A stretch of DNA of 64,000 bases, taken from JADJYF01 sp965278995 (GTDB lineage Bacteria > Pseudomonadota > Gammaproteobacteria > Ga0077536). The notes beneath the pieces are model-generated. The model worked only from the letters and a program-made list of their open reading frames with translations. It was not told the DNA's origin and ran no database searches. The translations under genes and the position numbers were made by a program. Positions 33,898 through 42,583 of the stretch are shown here, piece by piece (position 1 is the first letter of the stretch; each line of letters opens with the position of its first letter). The DNA lies in NCBI GenBank assembly GCA_965278995.1, contig OZ257136.1, positions 4,216,001 through 4,280,000 on the forward strand, written 5' to 3'.

Positions 33898-34561
33898 TTT
33901 ATCGATTGCGAGCCTGGTATTGGGTGCGAGCCTGCTGGTCAAGTTCGTCATGCTTGTGCTGCTCGCAGCATCGGTCGCATCGTGGTCGCTGATCTTCGCC
34001 AAGCGCCGCCAGATGCGTCGAGCCAAGCGCGACATCAAGTCGTTCGAGGACGAATTCTGGTCAACCGAGGATCTCACGCGATTGTTCAACCGGGTGTCGA
34101 CGGCGCCAGATCAAGCGAGTGGCATGGAACGCATTTTCGAAGCCGGTTTCCGCGAATTCGCGCGCTTGCGGAAACGCGGCGGTCTCGATGCCACGGACAT
34201 ACTCGACGGTGCCCAACGCGCGATGAAAGTCGCCGTGAGTCGCGAACTCGAAGATCTCGAAGCGAACCTGCCGATGCTCGCCACGGTCGGCTCGGTCAGC
34301 CCCTATGTCGGTCTGTTTGGCACGGTCTGGGGCATCATGAATTCCTTCCAGTCGCTCGGTAATGTTGGCCAGGCGACGCTGGCGATGGTTGCACCGGGCA
34401 TCTCGGAAGCGCTGGTCGCGACGGCGATGGGTCTGTTCGCCGCCATCCCCGCTGTCATCGGATACAACTCCTACGCGACAGATATCGACCGCATCTACGG
34501 CCGCTACGATATTTTCCTCGAGGAATTCCTCGCCATCCTCCGACGCCAGGTGCACGACTGA
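33887..34561 (+). CDS. tolQ: Tol-Pal proton channel subunit TolQ
   Basis: A 224-residue inner-membrane protein with three transmembrane segments (LVKFVMLVLLAASVASWSLIF; the TVGSVSPYVGLFGTVWGIMNSF region; and the ATAMGLFAAIPAVIGYN helix). With TolR it forms the proton-driven stator that energises TolA. The start is a GTG inside the end of ybgC, with AGGAGG ten bases upstream. Homologous to ExbB/MotA, but the neighbours show it is TolQ. Confidence 0.96.
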   Translation: MHTDLSIASLVLGASLLVKFVMLVLLAASVASWSLIFAKRRQMRRAKRDIKSFEDEFWSTEDLTRLFNRVSTAPDQASGMERIFEAGFREFARLRKRGGLDATDILDGAQRAMKVAVSRELEDLEANLPMLATVGSVSPYVGLFGTVWGIMNSFQSLGNVGQATLAMVAPGISEALVATAMGLFAAIPAVIGYNSYATDIDRIYGRYDIFLEEFLAILRRQVHD

Positions 34562-34562
34562 T

Positions 34563-35003
34563 ATGGCGAGCCCAACGCCCCGCGGCGGTGGCCGCCGACG
34601 CCGCGTAATGTCCGAGATCAACGTCGTGCCGTATATCGACGTCATGCTCGTGCTGCTCATCATCTTCATGATCACGGCGCCGCTGGTCACTCAGGGTGTA
34701 AAAATCGATCTGCCGCAGGTGCCGTCGGAAGTGATCCAGCCAAGCGACAACGAGCCGGTCAAGGTCGCGGTCGATATCGACGGTCAGATTTTCGTCGATA
34801 TCGGTGAGAATCCAGACCAGCCTGTGGCTGAAGAAGATCTCGTCACTCGCATCGCCGCGGTGCTCAAGTATCGGCCGCAAGCGGAAGTCATGGTGGAAGG
34901 CGATCGTGGCGTCGAATACGGCCGCGTCGTCGAAGTCATGGCGCTGCTGCAACGGGCCGGCGTCGATAACGTCGGGCTCATTACGGTGCCACCGGAGCGC
35001 TGA
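34563..35003 (+). CDS. tolR: Tol-Pal proton channel subunit TolR
   Basis: A 146-residue protein with one transmembrane helix (EINVVPYIDVMLVLLIIFMITAPL) containing the essential Asp of TolR/ExbD proteins, then a periplasmic domain. The N-terminus has a Arg/Gly-rich stretch before the helix; an in-frame ATG at 34608 (MSEINVV) would remove it and is a reasonable alternative. It starts two bases after the tolQ stop codon begins to end, in one operon. Confidence 0.96.
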   Translation: MASPTPRGGGRRRRVMSEINVVPYIDVMLVLLIIFMITAPLVTQGVKIDLPQVPSEVIQPSDNEPVKVAVDIDGQIFVDIGENPDQPVAEEDLVTRIAAVLKYRPQAEVMVEGDRGVEYGRVVEVMALLQRAGVDNVGLITVPPER

Positions 35004-35025
35004 CCCGGGCCACGTCGGATACACC

Positions 35026-35967
35026 ATGTTCTCCAAACGATTCATCGTATTGTCCGTCCTGCTGCATGTGCTGATCGTGGCCGTACTGGTGTTCAGCGTC
35101 GATTTCAAATCGGCGCCGGTTTTGCAGCCAGCCGGGCAGGCCAGCGAGATAGTCAAAGCAACGGTCGTCGACGGCAAAGCGGTCGACAACGAGGTCAAGC
35201 GGCTCAAGGCCGAAGACGAGAAACTGCGTCAGGAGAAAGAGCGCAAGACCCGCGAAGCGGAGAACAAGGTTCGCGAGGCTGAGCGCCAGCGCCAGAGCGA
35301 AGAGCAGAAAGTAACCGAGCTCAAGGTCGAGCAGGAGCGACTGAAGCGCGAACAGGCGGTCGAGCGCAAACAGCTCGAGGAAACGCAGGCGCAAGCGGCT
35401 GAGCAGAAGAAACAGCTTGAGATCGAGCGCAAGGCGGCTGAGCAGAAGAAAGCGGTGGCCGAGCGCAAAGCCGCCGAGCAAAAGAAAGCGGATGCCGAAC
35501 GCAAGGCGGCGGAACAGAAGAAAGCCGAGGCTGAGCGCAAGGTCGCCGAGCAGAAGAAGGCTGAAGCGGACCGCAAGGCAGCCGAACAGAAAAAAGCTGA
35601 AGCTGCGCGCAAGGCCGCCGAAGAGGCACTGCAGAGTGAACTTGCGGCCGAGGAGGCAGCGGCCTCTGCTGCCGCACAAAACGCAGCAGATCAGAACGAA
35701 ATCAGCAAATATGTCACGGCAATCTCCAATACGGTGCGCCAGTCGTTTACGATTCTGTCAGGATTGGAAGGATTATCGTGCACGCTCCGCATCACCCTGG
35801 TGCCGGGTGGCGAAGTGGCGAAAGTGGAAGTCATGAAATCGAGTGGCAATCCTATCTTCGACCGCCAGGCGGAGAATGCCGTGCGCAAGGCCTCGCCGCT
35901 GCCGGTGCCGGCCGATCCGCGGCTGTTCCAGAAAATGAGGAGTATCGCGTTTGTTTTCAGACCTTAA
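35026..35967 (+). CDS. tolA: Tol-Pal spanning protein TolA
   Basis: A 313-residue protein: N-terminal transmembrane anchor (FIVLSVLLHVLIVAVLVFSV), a central helical rod of about 180 residues rich in Ala, Glu, Lys and Gln with a repeating AEQKKAEAERKA pattern, and a C-terminal domain (ISKYVTAISNTVRQSF...GLSCTLRITLVPGGEVAKVEVMKSSGN) that contacts TolB and Pal. It transmits energy from TolQR to the outer membrane. Its last 17 bases overlap tolB. Confidence 0.95.
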   Translation: MFSKRFIVLSVLLHVLIVAVLVFSVDFKSAPVLQPAGQASEIVKATVVDGKAVDNEVKRLKAEDEKLRQEKERKTREAENKVREAERQRQSEEQKVTELKVEQERLKREQAVERKQLEETQAQAAEQKKQLEIERKAAEQKKAVAERKAAEQKKADAERKAAEQKKAEAERKVAEQKKAEADRKAAEQKKAEAARKAAEEALQSELAAEEAAASAAAQNAADQNEISKYVTAISNTVRQSFTILSGLEGLSCTLRITLVPGGEVAKVEVMKSSGNPIFDRQAENAVRKASPLPVPADPRLFQKMRSIAFVFRP

Positions 35968-37285
35968 TCACCTCCCTTCCGGTCGTTGGCACTGGCGTGT
36001 GCTGGCGTTGCTCGCAATCTTGTCTCTCGGCGGCACGGCGTCTGCCCAGGAACTCACGATCGATATCGATGGCGGCACGCTGACGGCGCTGCCCATCGCC
36101 ATCGTACCGTTTGCGAGCATCGGCGAGAGCGCGGGCAGTACGGATATTGCGGCAGTAGTTCGCGCCGATCTCGCGCGAAGTGGACAGTTCGCGCCAATGC
36201 CGCCTGAAGACCTGCCGTCGCAGCCGGCGAGTTTCTCGGCGGTCAATTTCAAGGACTGGCGCCTGGTCGGGATGGACGCACTGGTCATCGGCAAAGTCCT
36301 TGCGGGCACCGACGGCGGTTATGTCGTCGAGTTCCGCGTCATCGACGTGCCGCAAGGCAAGCAGCTGCTCGGCTACCGCATACCGACGACGGCCGAGAAC
36401 ATGCGCCTGACCGCGCATCATGTCGCCGATCTGATCTACGAGCGCCTGCTGAACATCAAAGGCGCGTTCGCGACGCGGATTGCCTATGTCACGGTCGACA
36501 AGATTTCCAAGAGCAAGTCGCTGTACAAACTGCAGGTCGCCGACGCCGATGGCTATGACCCGCATACCGTACTTGAATCGGCCCAACCGCTGCTCTCCCC
36601 GGCATGGTCGCCGGACGGCGCACGGCTCGCCTATGTCTCGTTCGAAGAACGCAACTCTGCCATCTATATTCAGGACATTCGCAGCGGTCGTCGCGAAAAG
36701 CTCATTTCCGGTACCGGCATCAACAGTGCGCCGGCTTTCTCGCCGGATGGCACGCGGCTCGCCGTGACGTTGTCGCGTGATGGCAATCCGGAAATCTATC
36801 TGTTCCAGATCGCCAGCCGTGCGCTGACCAGGCTGACCAACGATCCGGCCATCGACACCGAAGCCTGTTGGTCGCCGGATGGCCGCAGTATCGTGTTTAC
36901 CTCGGATCGTGGCGGCGGCCCGCAAATCTATCGCGTCGGTCTCGACGGTGGCGGTGCCGAGCGCGTTACCTACAACATGGGCAAGTACAACGCCCGTGCG
37001 CGTTATTCGGCCGACGGGCGCAAGCTCGCCGTCGTACACGGTGGAGAGGGTGGCTATCAGATCGGCGTCGTCGACCTTGAAACCAACAGTTTCAACGTCG
37101 TCACGAACACGCGCCAGGACGAGTCGCCGAGCTTTGCGCCGAACGGCAGTATGATAATTTATGCGACAATGAGCGCGCGCGGAACGGAGCTTGCCGCCGT
37201 CTCCACGGATGGCCGTTTGAAGCAGCGCCTGGCCATGCAGCGCGGTGAAGTCCGCGAACCGGCCTGGGGGCCGTTCCGGAAATAG
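35951..37285 (+). CDS. tolB: Tol-Pal periplasmic beta-propeller protein TolB
   Basis: A 444-residue periplasmic protein. It has a signal peptide (VLALLAILSLGGTASAQE), an N-terminal alpha/beta domain and a six-bladed propeller with repeats such as SPAWSPDGARLAYVSF and SPAFSPDG-like APAFSPDGTRLAVT. The start is a TTG at 35951 within the end of tolA: AGGAG eight bases upstream fits perfectly, and a later in-frame GTG (35999) would cut off the charged part of the signal peptide. Confidence 0.96.
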   Translation: MFSDLNHLPSGRWHWRVLALLAILSLGGTASAQELTIDIDGGTLTALPIAIVPFASIGESAGSTDIAAVVRADLARSGQFAPMPPEDLPSQPASFSAVNFKDWRLVGMDALVIGKVLAGTDGGYVVEFRVIDVPQGKQLLGYRIPTTAENMRLTAHHVADLIYERLLNIKGAFATRIAYVTVDKISKSKSLYKLQVADADGYDPHTVLESAQPLLSPAWSPDGARLAYVSFEERNSAIYIQDIRSGRREKLISGTGINSAPAFSPDGTRLAVTLSRDGNPEIYLFQIASRALTRLTNDPAIDTEACWSPDGRSIVFTSDRGGGPQIYRVGLDGGGAERVTYNMGKYNARARYSADGRKLAVVHGGEGGYQIGVVDLETNSFNVVTNTRQDESPSFAPNGSMIIYATMSARGTELAAVSTDGRLKQRLAMQRGEVREPAWGPFRK

Positions 37286-37359
37286 ATTCGCCACCCAGAC
37301 GCCACCAGCGAGCCTGCGTACAGGCTGCTTACCCCGATCTACTAACGAGGAGATACACA

Positions 37360-37899
37360 ATGAAAGGGACCAGCATGAAACTGTTCCTGGTACTGATGGT
37401 TTCGCTGTCGATGCTGACGGCCTGTTCCAAGCACGAGAAGAAGACAACGTCGACCGGCGCACAGGTCGAAGAGCGCGGAGTCGGCGGTGCCGATACGGCC
37501 GGTGTCGACAGCCAGGGCCTCGAGGGTTCGGAGAACCTGTCGCCCGAAGCGTTGAACGATCCGAACAGCCCGTTGGCTGTCCGCGTGATCTATTTCGATT
37601 ATGACAGCGCCAACATCCGCGCCGACTTCAACGAAACGGTTGCGGCACACGCGGCTTTCCTCGCCGCCAACCCGACCATCAACGTCACCGTTGAAGGCCA
37701 TGCCGACGAACGCGGTTCACGAGAATACAACCTTGCACTCGGCGAGCGCCGCGCATTGGCTGTTCGCCGCCAGCTGGTTCTGCTCGGCGCTGCTGCCGGC
37801 CAGATCACGAGTGTCAGCTACGGCGAAGAACGGCCTTCGGTCGACGGTCATGACGAACAGGCTTACGGCATGAACCGTCGCGCCGAGCTGGTCTACTGA
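37360..37899 (+). CDS. pal: Peptidoglycan-associated lipoprotein Pal
   Basis: A 179-residue outer-membrane lipoprotein. The lipobox is LTAC; after a polar linker comes the OmpA-like peptidoglycan-binding domain (VIYFDYDSANIRADF; VEGHADERGSREYNLALGERRA). It partners TolB and anchors the Tol system to the cell wall. GAGGAG seven bases upstream supports the ATG at 37360; a second ATG 15 bases on would also leave a complete signal peptide. Confidence 0.97.
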   Translation: MKGTSMKLFLVLMVSLSMLTACSKHEKKTTSTGAQVEERGVGGADTAGVDSQGLEGSENLSPEALNDPNSPLAVRVIYFDYDSANIRADFNETVAAHAAFLAANPTINVTVEGHADERGSREYNLALGERRALAVRRQLVLLGAAAGQITSVSYGEERPSVDGHDEQAYGMNRRAELVY

Positions 37900-37957
37900 G
37901 CCTGGTCCAGGCGCTTTAACCGCACTCGGCAGTCCGGCGCGAGCGAGTACCACACGC

Positions 37958-39001
37958 ATGTTGTTCCACCGTCGTCTGGCGAGGTGCCGCCTCCACCTTC
38001 AGCAAGGTCTCAGGATTTTGCTGGCGGCGACCCTGGCCGCACCGTTGGGAGTGTTGGCGGCGACGGCGGAGCTGCCGTTGCCGACCCGGGTCGAGCGTCT
38101 CGAGAAATTGCTGGCCGCTAACGGCCTGGTCGAACTGCTTCGGCAGGTCGAGGCGCTGCAGCAGGAAGTGCGCGCGTTGCGTGGCGAGATAGAGAATCAG
38201 GCTTACACCATCGATCAGTTGCGGAGTAGTCAGCGCGACACCTATACCGATGTCGATGGTCGGTTGGTGCGGCTTGAACAGGGTGGCGTGACTGCAACCG
38301 CACCTGGTGTCATTCCGGCGCTGAGTGATGCCCCGCTACCGACCACGCTGCCGCCGGCCGGCAGCAATGTCGCAGGGACGCCGTCCGATCAGTCAATTGC
38401 GGTCGATATGCAGGGCAATGGGCCTGGCGTCGAGGCAGCAATGACACCGCCCGTGACGCCGTCGGGCGAGGCGACAATCGCCGCGATACCACCCGGAGTT
38501 CCATCCATGCCGGGAGCGCCAGGAACCATGGATGGCGCGATCAATCCACAAGGTCCACTCGTTCCGCCGACTAGCGCAGTGCCAGCCGGCGCCGCTATGC
38601 CGACTGTCGACAGTCCAGAATCTGAAGCGGCTTACCGCACTGCTTTTGGTCTGCTCAAAGCCGGCCAGTACGAGCAATCAATCCAGGCATTCAGCGCTTA
38701 TCTGCAGCGCTATCCGGCAAGTCAATACAACGACAACGCGCAGTACTGGATTGGCGAGGCGTATTACGTCATGGACCGTTACGAACCGGCCATCGCCGAA
38801 TACCAGAAAGTCGTGACGAACTTTCCGAACAGCCAGAAGCAATCACCGGCGATGCTGAAAATTGCTTACAGCTATGACGCGCTGGGCCTGAAAGAGCAGG
38901 CCATCACGGTACTGTCACAGTTGAAACAGCGTTATCCGGATTCCGTTGCGGCCAGTCTGGCTGACGAACGCCTGCGGCGCATGCAGGCCGGCCAGCCCTG
39001 A
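37958..39001 (+). CDS. cpoB: Cell-division coordinator CpoB (YbgF)
   Basis: A 347-residue periplasmic protein: signal peptide (ILLAATLAAPLGVLAA), a coiled-coil trimerisation stretch (LLRQVEALQQEVRALRGEIENQAYTID region, about 50-85), a long Pro/Gly/Ala-rich linker (about 100-210), and C-terminal TPR repeats (YRTAFGLLKAGQYEQSIQAF onward). In E. coli the protein links Tol activity with peptidoglycan synthesis at division. The linker is long compared with E. coli (263 residues in total). Confidence 0.94.
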   Translation: MLFHRRLARCRLHLQQGLRILLAATLAAPLGVLAATAELPLPTRVERLEKLLAANGLVELLRQVEALQQEVRALRGEIENQAYTIDQLRSSQRDTYTDVDGRLVRLEQGGVTATAPGVIPALSDAPLPTTLPPAGSNVAGTPSDQSIAVDMQGNGPGVEAAMTPPVTPSGEATIAAIPPGVPSMPGAPGTMDGAINPQGPLVPPTSAVPAGAAMPTVDSPESEAAYRTAFGLLKAGQYEQSIQAFSAYLQRYPASQYNDNAQYWIGEAYYVMDRYEPAIAEYQKVVTNFPNSQKQSPAMLKIAYSYDALGLKEQAITVLSQLKQRYPDSVAASLADERLRRMQAGQP

Positions 39002-39021
39002 GCGCCTCCGCGCGCACGACC

Positions 39022-39696
39022 ATGGCGGCCGTGACTTCGGAACCGGCAGCCTCGGCCGCGACGCTCCGCATCACCGAGATATTTCTTTCGCTGCAAGGCG
39101 AATCGACCACCGTCGGCCTGCCGACCGTGTTCGTACGAACGACTGGCTGTCCGTTACGTTGCGGCTATTGCGATACCGCCTACGCCTTCAGCGGCGGCAC
39201 GACGATATCGCTGGCAGCCATCCTCGAACGAGTGCACGCATACGGCGTGCCGCGCGTCACAGTCACAGGCGGCGAGCCGCTCGCACAACCGGCGACGCTG
39301 GACCTGATGCGCGCACTGTGCGATGCCGGAATTGCTGTCTCGCTTGAAACCAGTGGCGCGCTCGATGTCAGCGACGTCGATCGCCGCGTGATGAAAGTCG
39401 TCGATATCAAGACGCCGGACTCCGGTGAAGTCGAACGCAACCTATGGCGCAATCTGGCCACACTTGTGTCACCCGATCAGATCAAGTTCGTCATCTGCTC
39501 GCGCGCCGACTATGAATGGAGTCGCGAGCAGCTCGCGCAACTGAATCTTGCAGCGGGCGTCGAAGTGCTGTTTTCACCCAGCCACGAGACGTTGCCGGCG
39601 CGCGACCTCGCTGACTGGATAGTCGACGATCGACTTCCAGTGCGCCTGCAGATGCAGCTGCATAAACTGCTGTGGGGCAATACGCCTGGACGCTGA
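39022..39696 (+). CDS. queE: 7-carboxy-7-deazaguanine synthase QueE
   Basis: A 224-residue radical-SAM enzyme making the deazapurine ring of queuosine precursors. The iron-sulfur motif is CPLRCGYCDTAYAF (CxxxCxxC) and the substrate/SAM motif is TGGEPL. The N-terminal LQGES segment is family-typical. The gene ends inside the start region of queC. Order cpoB-queE-queC is as in Pseudomonas. Confidence 0.96.
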   Translation: MAAVTSEPAASAATLRITEIFLSLQGESTTVGLPTVFVRTTGCPLRCGYCDTAYAFSGGTTISLAAILERVHAYGVPRVTVTGGEPLAQPATLDLMRALCDAGIAVSLETSGALDVSDVDRRVMKVVDIKTPDSGEVERNLWRNLATLVSPDQIKFVICSRADYEWSREQLAQLNLAAGVEVLFSPSHETLPARDLADWIVDDRLPVRLQMQLHKLLWGNTPGR

Positions 39697-40387
39697 ACGG
39701 CGCGCAGTCATTCTGCTTTCCGGCGGACTCGATTCCGCTACCGTACTGGCCATGGCTCGCGCCGAGAACCGCGCCTGTTACGCACTCAGCGTCGACTACG
39801 GACAGCGCCACGCGCAGGAACTCGACCGTGCTGCGGCCGTCGCCAGGGCCTGCGGTGCGATCATGCATCGCGTAGTCGCGGTCGATGTCGCGCAGTTCGG
39901 CGGCTCGGCACTCACGGATACGTCAATTGATGTACCCGTTACGCCGTCTACCGGCATTCCGCTGACGTATGTGCCGGCGCGCAACACCATCATGCTGGCG
40001 CTCGCGCTCGCCTGGTGCGAAGTGCTCGATGCCGACGAACTGCATATCGGCGTGAATGCGGTCGATTATTCCGGTTATCCGGACTGTCGACCGGAGTTCA
40101 TTGCGCAGTTTCAGCGCCTGGCGACGCTGGCGACGCGGGCCGGCGTCGAGGGCCACGGCCTTACTGTGCGTGCCCCGCTGCAGCATATGAGCAAAGCCGA
40201 GATCATCCGGCGCGGCGCGGCGCTGGGTCTCGACTACGGACTGACATTGAGCTGCTATCAGCCCGACGCCGACGCGCGGGCCTGCGGCCGATGCGATGCC
40301 TGTCGACTTCGTCACGACGGTTTTGTCGCGGCCGGCGTACCCGACCCCACGGTTTATCAAACTACTGGGCTATCGTCGCCGGGCTGA
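39686..40387 (+). CDS. queC: 7-cyano-7-deazaguanine synthase QueC, probable CTG start
   Basis: An ATP-dependent enzyme turning carboxy-deazaguanine into preQ0. The PP-loop SGGLDSAT is at about residues 12-19 and the zinc Cys cluster CGRCDACRLRHDGF is near the end. No ATG, GTG or TTG occurs in frame between the last upstream stop (39620) and the PP-loop. The first ATG, 39752, lies after the PP-loop and would give a dead protein. The CTG at 39686, with GGGG about eight bases before it and overlapping the queE stop, gives a normal length (233 residues). A sequencing error or another unusual start is the alternative. Confidence 0.88.
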   Translation: MDAERRAVILLSGGLDSATVLAMARAENRACYALSVDYGQRHAQELDRAAAVARACGAIMHRVVAVDVAQFGGSALTDTSIDVPVTPSTGIPLTYVPARNTIMLALALAWCEVLDADELHIGVNAVDYSGYPDCRPEFIAQFQRLATLATRAGVEGHGLTVRAPLQHMSKAEIIRRGAALGLDYGLTLSCYQPDADARACGRCDACRLRHDGFVAAGVPDPTVYQTTGLSSPG

Positions 40388-41055
40388 CCTGCTGTCGGCG
40401 CATCGACGGCTGCGCGCGCCTCGTTCAAACGTGGCACGGTGCCGATATCGAACCAGCGGCCGTGGTGAACCGTGCAGGCCAAAGCGTCGGCGGCAGCAAG
40501 TTCGAACAATAAAGGCGCCAGCGGAAAACGAGGCGTGTTCCTGCCGGCAAACAGCGCCGGCACAAAAACGCCGATGCCGGCATAAGTATGGGTGTTGATT
40601 TCACGTCGCGTTGCCCGTGTCTCGACCGGCGTGAAGTCACCGCGCGGGTGATGAATGGGATTCGGCACCAGCACAAGCGAAGCTGGTGTGCTGTCGAGTG
40701 CAGCTGGACCGAAGACATGGTCGGTCCAGATGTCGGCATTGACGACCAGGAATGGATCCGGCCCGAGCAGCGGCAGGGCACGTGCGATGCCGCCACCGGT
40801 TTCGAGCGGGCCGTCCGGCTCGCGCGACCAGGCGATGGCAAGACCATAGCGCGAACCATCGCCGAGGCGGTCTTCGATCTGCTGCCCGAGATGTGCGACG
40901 TTGATTACCACCTCGCGGTAGCCGGCGGCTGCGAGCCGCCACAGGTGCCGCTCAATCAGCGTTTCGCCACCTACCTCGACCAGCGGTTTCGGCAGCGTGT
41001 GGGTCAGCGGCGCGAGGCGGGCACCACGGCCGGCGGCAAGGATCATTGCTTTCAT
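40357..41055 (-). CDS. murU: N-acetylmuramate-1-phosphate uridylyltransferase MurU
   Basis: A 232-residue nucleotidyltransferase of the sugar-phosphate type: MKAMILAAGRGARLAPLT, KPLVEVGG, metal Asp in VVNADIW, and the terminal WFDIGTV. In Pseudomonas it makes UDP-MurNAc from recycled MurNAc 1-phosphate, bypassing the fosfomycin-sensitive route. The kinase partner AmgK is not adjacent here. It is convergent with queC and the two coding ends overlap by 31 bp. The start at 41055 places the G-loop at the N-terminus as in the family. Confidence 0.85.
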   Translation of the reverse strand: MKAMILAAGRGARLAPLTHTLPKPLVEVGGETLIERHLWRLAAAGYREVVINVAHLGQQIEDRLGDGSRYGLAIAWSREPDGPLETGGGIARALPLLGPDPFLVVNADIWTDHVFGPAALDSTPASLVLVPNPIHHPRGDFTPVETRATRREINTHTYAGIGVFVPALFAGRNTPRFPLAPLLFELAAADALACTVHHGRWFDIGTVPRLNEARAAVDAPTAGQPGDDSPVV

Positions 41056-41241
41056 CGGAATACGGCTGCAGGAGGGAACCATGGCATGCATCAGCCGGCA
41101 TTATTGCCTATTCCGAGCGCATTGCAGGCTGCGGGACAGGGATCAGGCGGCGGGCACCAGGCCGGGTGATAACTGTCTTAGCAGGAACCGATCTGGCATC
41201 ATGGCAGTTGCCGCGGCAAGCGCCGGATAGGCGCAGCATCG

Positions 41242-42543
41242 ATGACCAATGTCGCCACGACCCAGACAGCGCGGGCGCAGGATTCCAGCATGACCGGCGC
41301 GACCCAACATCCCGACTGCGGCACACCTGCCGATGACCAGGCCCTGGTCGATAACGGTCGCGCCGTGTTCGAAACCGGCGCGACCCAACATCCCGACTGC
41401 GGCACACCTGCCGATGACCAGGCCCTGGTCGATAACGGTCGCGCCGTGTTCGAAACCGGCGCGACCCAACATCCCGACTGCGGCACACCTGCCGATGACC
41501 AGGCCCTGGTCGATAACGGTCGCGCCGTGTTCGAAACCGGCGCGACCCAACATCCCGACTGCCGCACACCTGCCGATGACCAGGCCTTGATCGATATCGG
41601 GCGCGCGGTGCTCGAAATCGAAGCGCGCACCTTGGCTGAACAGATTGCCCGTATCGACGACGCGTTCGTTGCCGCAGCGCGTTGCATGCTCGACTGCCGG
41701 GGCCGTGTGGTTGTCCTCGGCATGGGCAAATCCGGCCATATCGGCGGCAAGATCGCCGCAACGCTGGCCAGCACCGGCACGCCGGCGTTCTTCGTCCATG
41801 CCGGCGAAGCCAGTCACGGCGATATGGGCATGATCACGGCCACCGATGTCGCGCTGGCGCTGTCGAATTCCGGCGAAACGCAGGAACTGACCATCCTCAT
41901 ACCCCTGATCAAACGCCTCGGGGTACCGTTGATCGCGCTGACCGGCAATCCCGCCTCGACGCTGGCCAGTGCCGCGACCGTGCATATTCACGTCGCCGTT
42001 CGCGAAGAGGCGTGTCCACTCGGGCTCGCGCCGACCTCGAGTACGACCGCCGCGCTGGCGATGGGCGATGCACTGGCGATTGCATTGCTTCAGGCGCGCG
42101 GTTTCACCGAAAAGGATTTCGCCCGCGCCCATCCCGGCGGTACCCTGGGTCGCCGACTGCTCCTGAAGATTGACGAACTCATGCATGTTGGCGCTGCCAT
42201 GCCGATAGTCCGTCCGCAGGCGACTGTCGCTGAAGCGCTGGTCGAAATGACGCGCTCGGGCCTCGGCCTGACTGCGGTGGTTGACGCGAGCGATGCCGTC
42301 GTCGGCATATTCACCGATGGTGATCTGCGGCGGGTGTTCGAGCGTAACCACGACGTTCGCGAGGCCCGTATGCACGAAGTCATGACGCGTAACTGCCGCA
42401 CGGTCGAGCCGGATCTGCTGGCCGCAGAAGCGCTGCGCATCATGCAGGAACACAAGATCAATGCACTGCTGGTTGTCGATTCGGCGCGGCGTCTGCACGG
42501 CGTGCTGAATATGCACGATCTGTTGCGCGCGCGGGTCGTCTGA
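41242..42543 (+). CDS. kdsD: Arabinose-5-phosphate isomerase KdsD with expanded N-terminal repeat
   Basis: Makes arabinose 5-phosphate from ribulose 5-phosphate, the first step to KDO for LPS. A SIS domain (VVVLGMGKSGHIGGKIAATLASTGTP; SNSGETQE) is followed by two CBS domains (MPIVRPQATVAEALVEM; DLLAAEALRIMQEHKINALLVVD). At 433 residues it is about 105 longer than E. coli KdsD. The excess is residues 18-125, four 27-residue repeats (TGATQHPDCGTPADDQ + ALVDNGRAVFE). The last unit merges into the enzyme's own first helix (ALIDIGRAVLEIEA), so the repeats are copies of the natural N-terminus. Confidence 0.93.
   Translation: MTNVATTQTARAQDSSMTGATQHPDCGTPADDQALVDNGRAVFETGATQHPDCGTPADDQALVDNGRAVFETGATQHPDCGTPADDQALVDNGRAVFETGATQHPDCRTPADDQALIDIGRAVLEIEARTLAEQIARIDDAFVAAARCMLDCRGRVVVLGMGKSGHIGGKIAATLASTGTPAFFVHAGEASHGDMGMITATDVALALSNSGETQELTILIPLIKRLGVPLIALTGNPASTLASAATVHIHVAVREEACPLGLAPTSSTTAALAMGDALAIALLQARGFTEKDFARAHPGGTLGRRLLLKIDELMHVGAAMPIVRPQATVAEALVEMTRSGLGLTAVVDASDAVVGIFTDGDLRRVFERNHDVREARMHEVMTRNCRTVEPDLLAAEALRIMQEHKINALLVVDSARRLHGVLNMHDLLRARVV
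41293..41616 (+). repeat. 81-bp in-frame tandem repeat, four units, in kdsD
   Basis: Units at 41293-41373, 41374-41454, 41455-41535 and 41536-41616. The first three appear identical base for base, the fourth differs at several positions (for example Arg for Gly, Ile for Val, Ile for Asn). The period is a multiple of three, so copy-number change would not break the frame. Identity of the units indicates recent expansion. Confidence 0.95.
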
Positions 42544-42583
42544 TGCGTTTGAGCGGGCCCGCCAGCGGTGCGGTCAGCCGCAC

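Noticed and set aside
34981..35679. A 232-residue Leu/Phe-rich minus-strand frame resembling a membrane protein
   Set aside because: It is the complement of the Ala/Lys/Glu rod of tolA; such codons read backwards as hydrophobic residues.
41143..42516. A 457-residue minus-strand frame with internal repeats opposite kdsD
   Set aside because: Its repeats only reflect the kdsD tandem repeat; no domain of its own.
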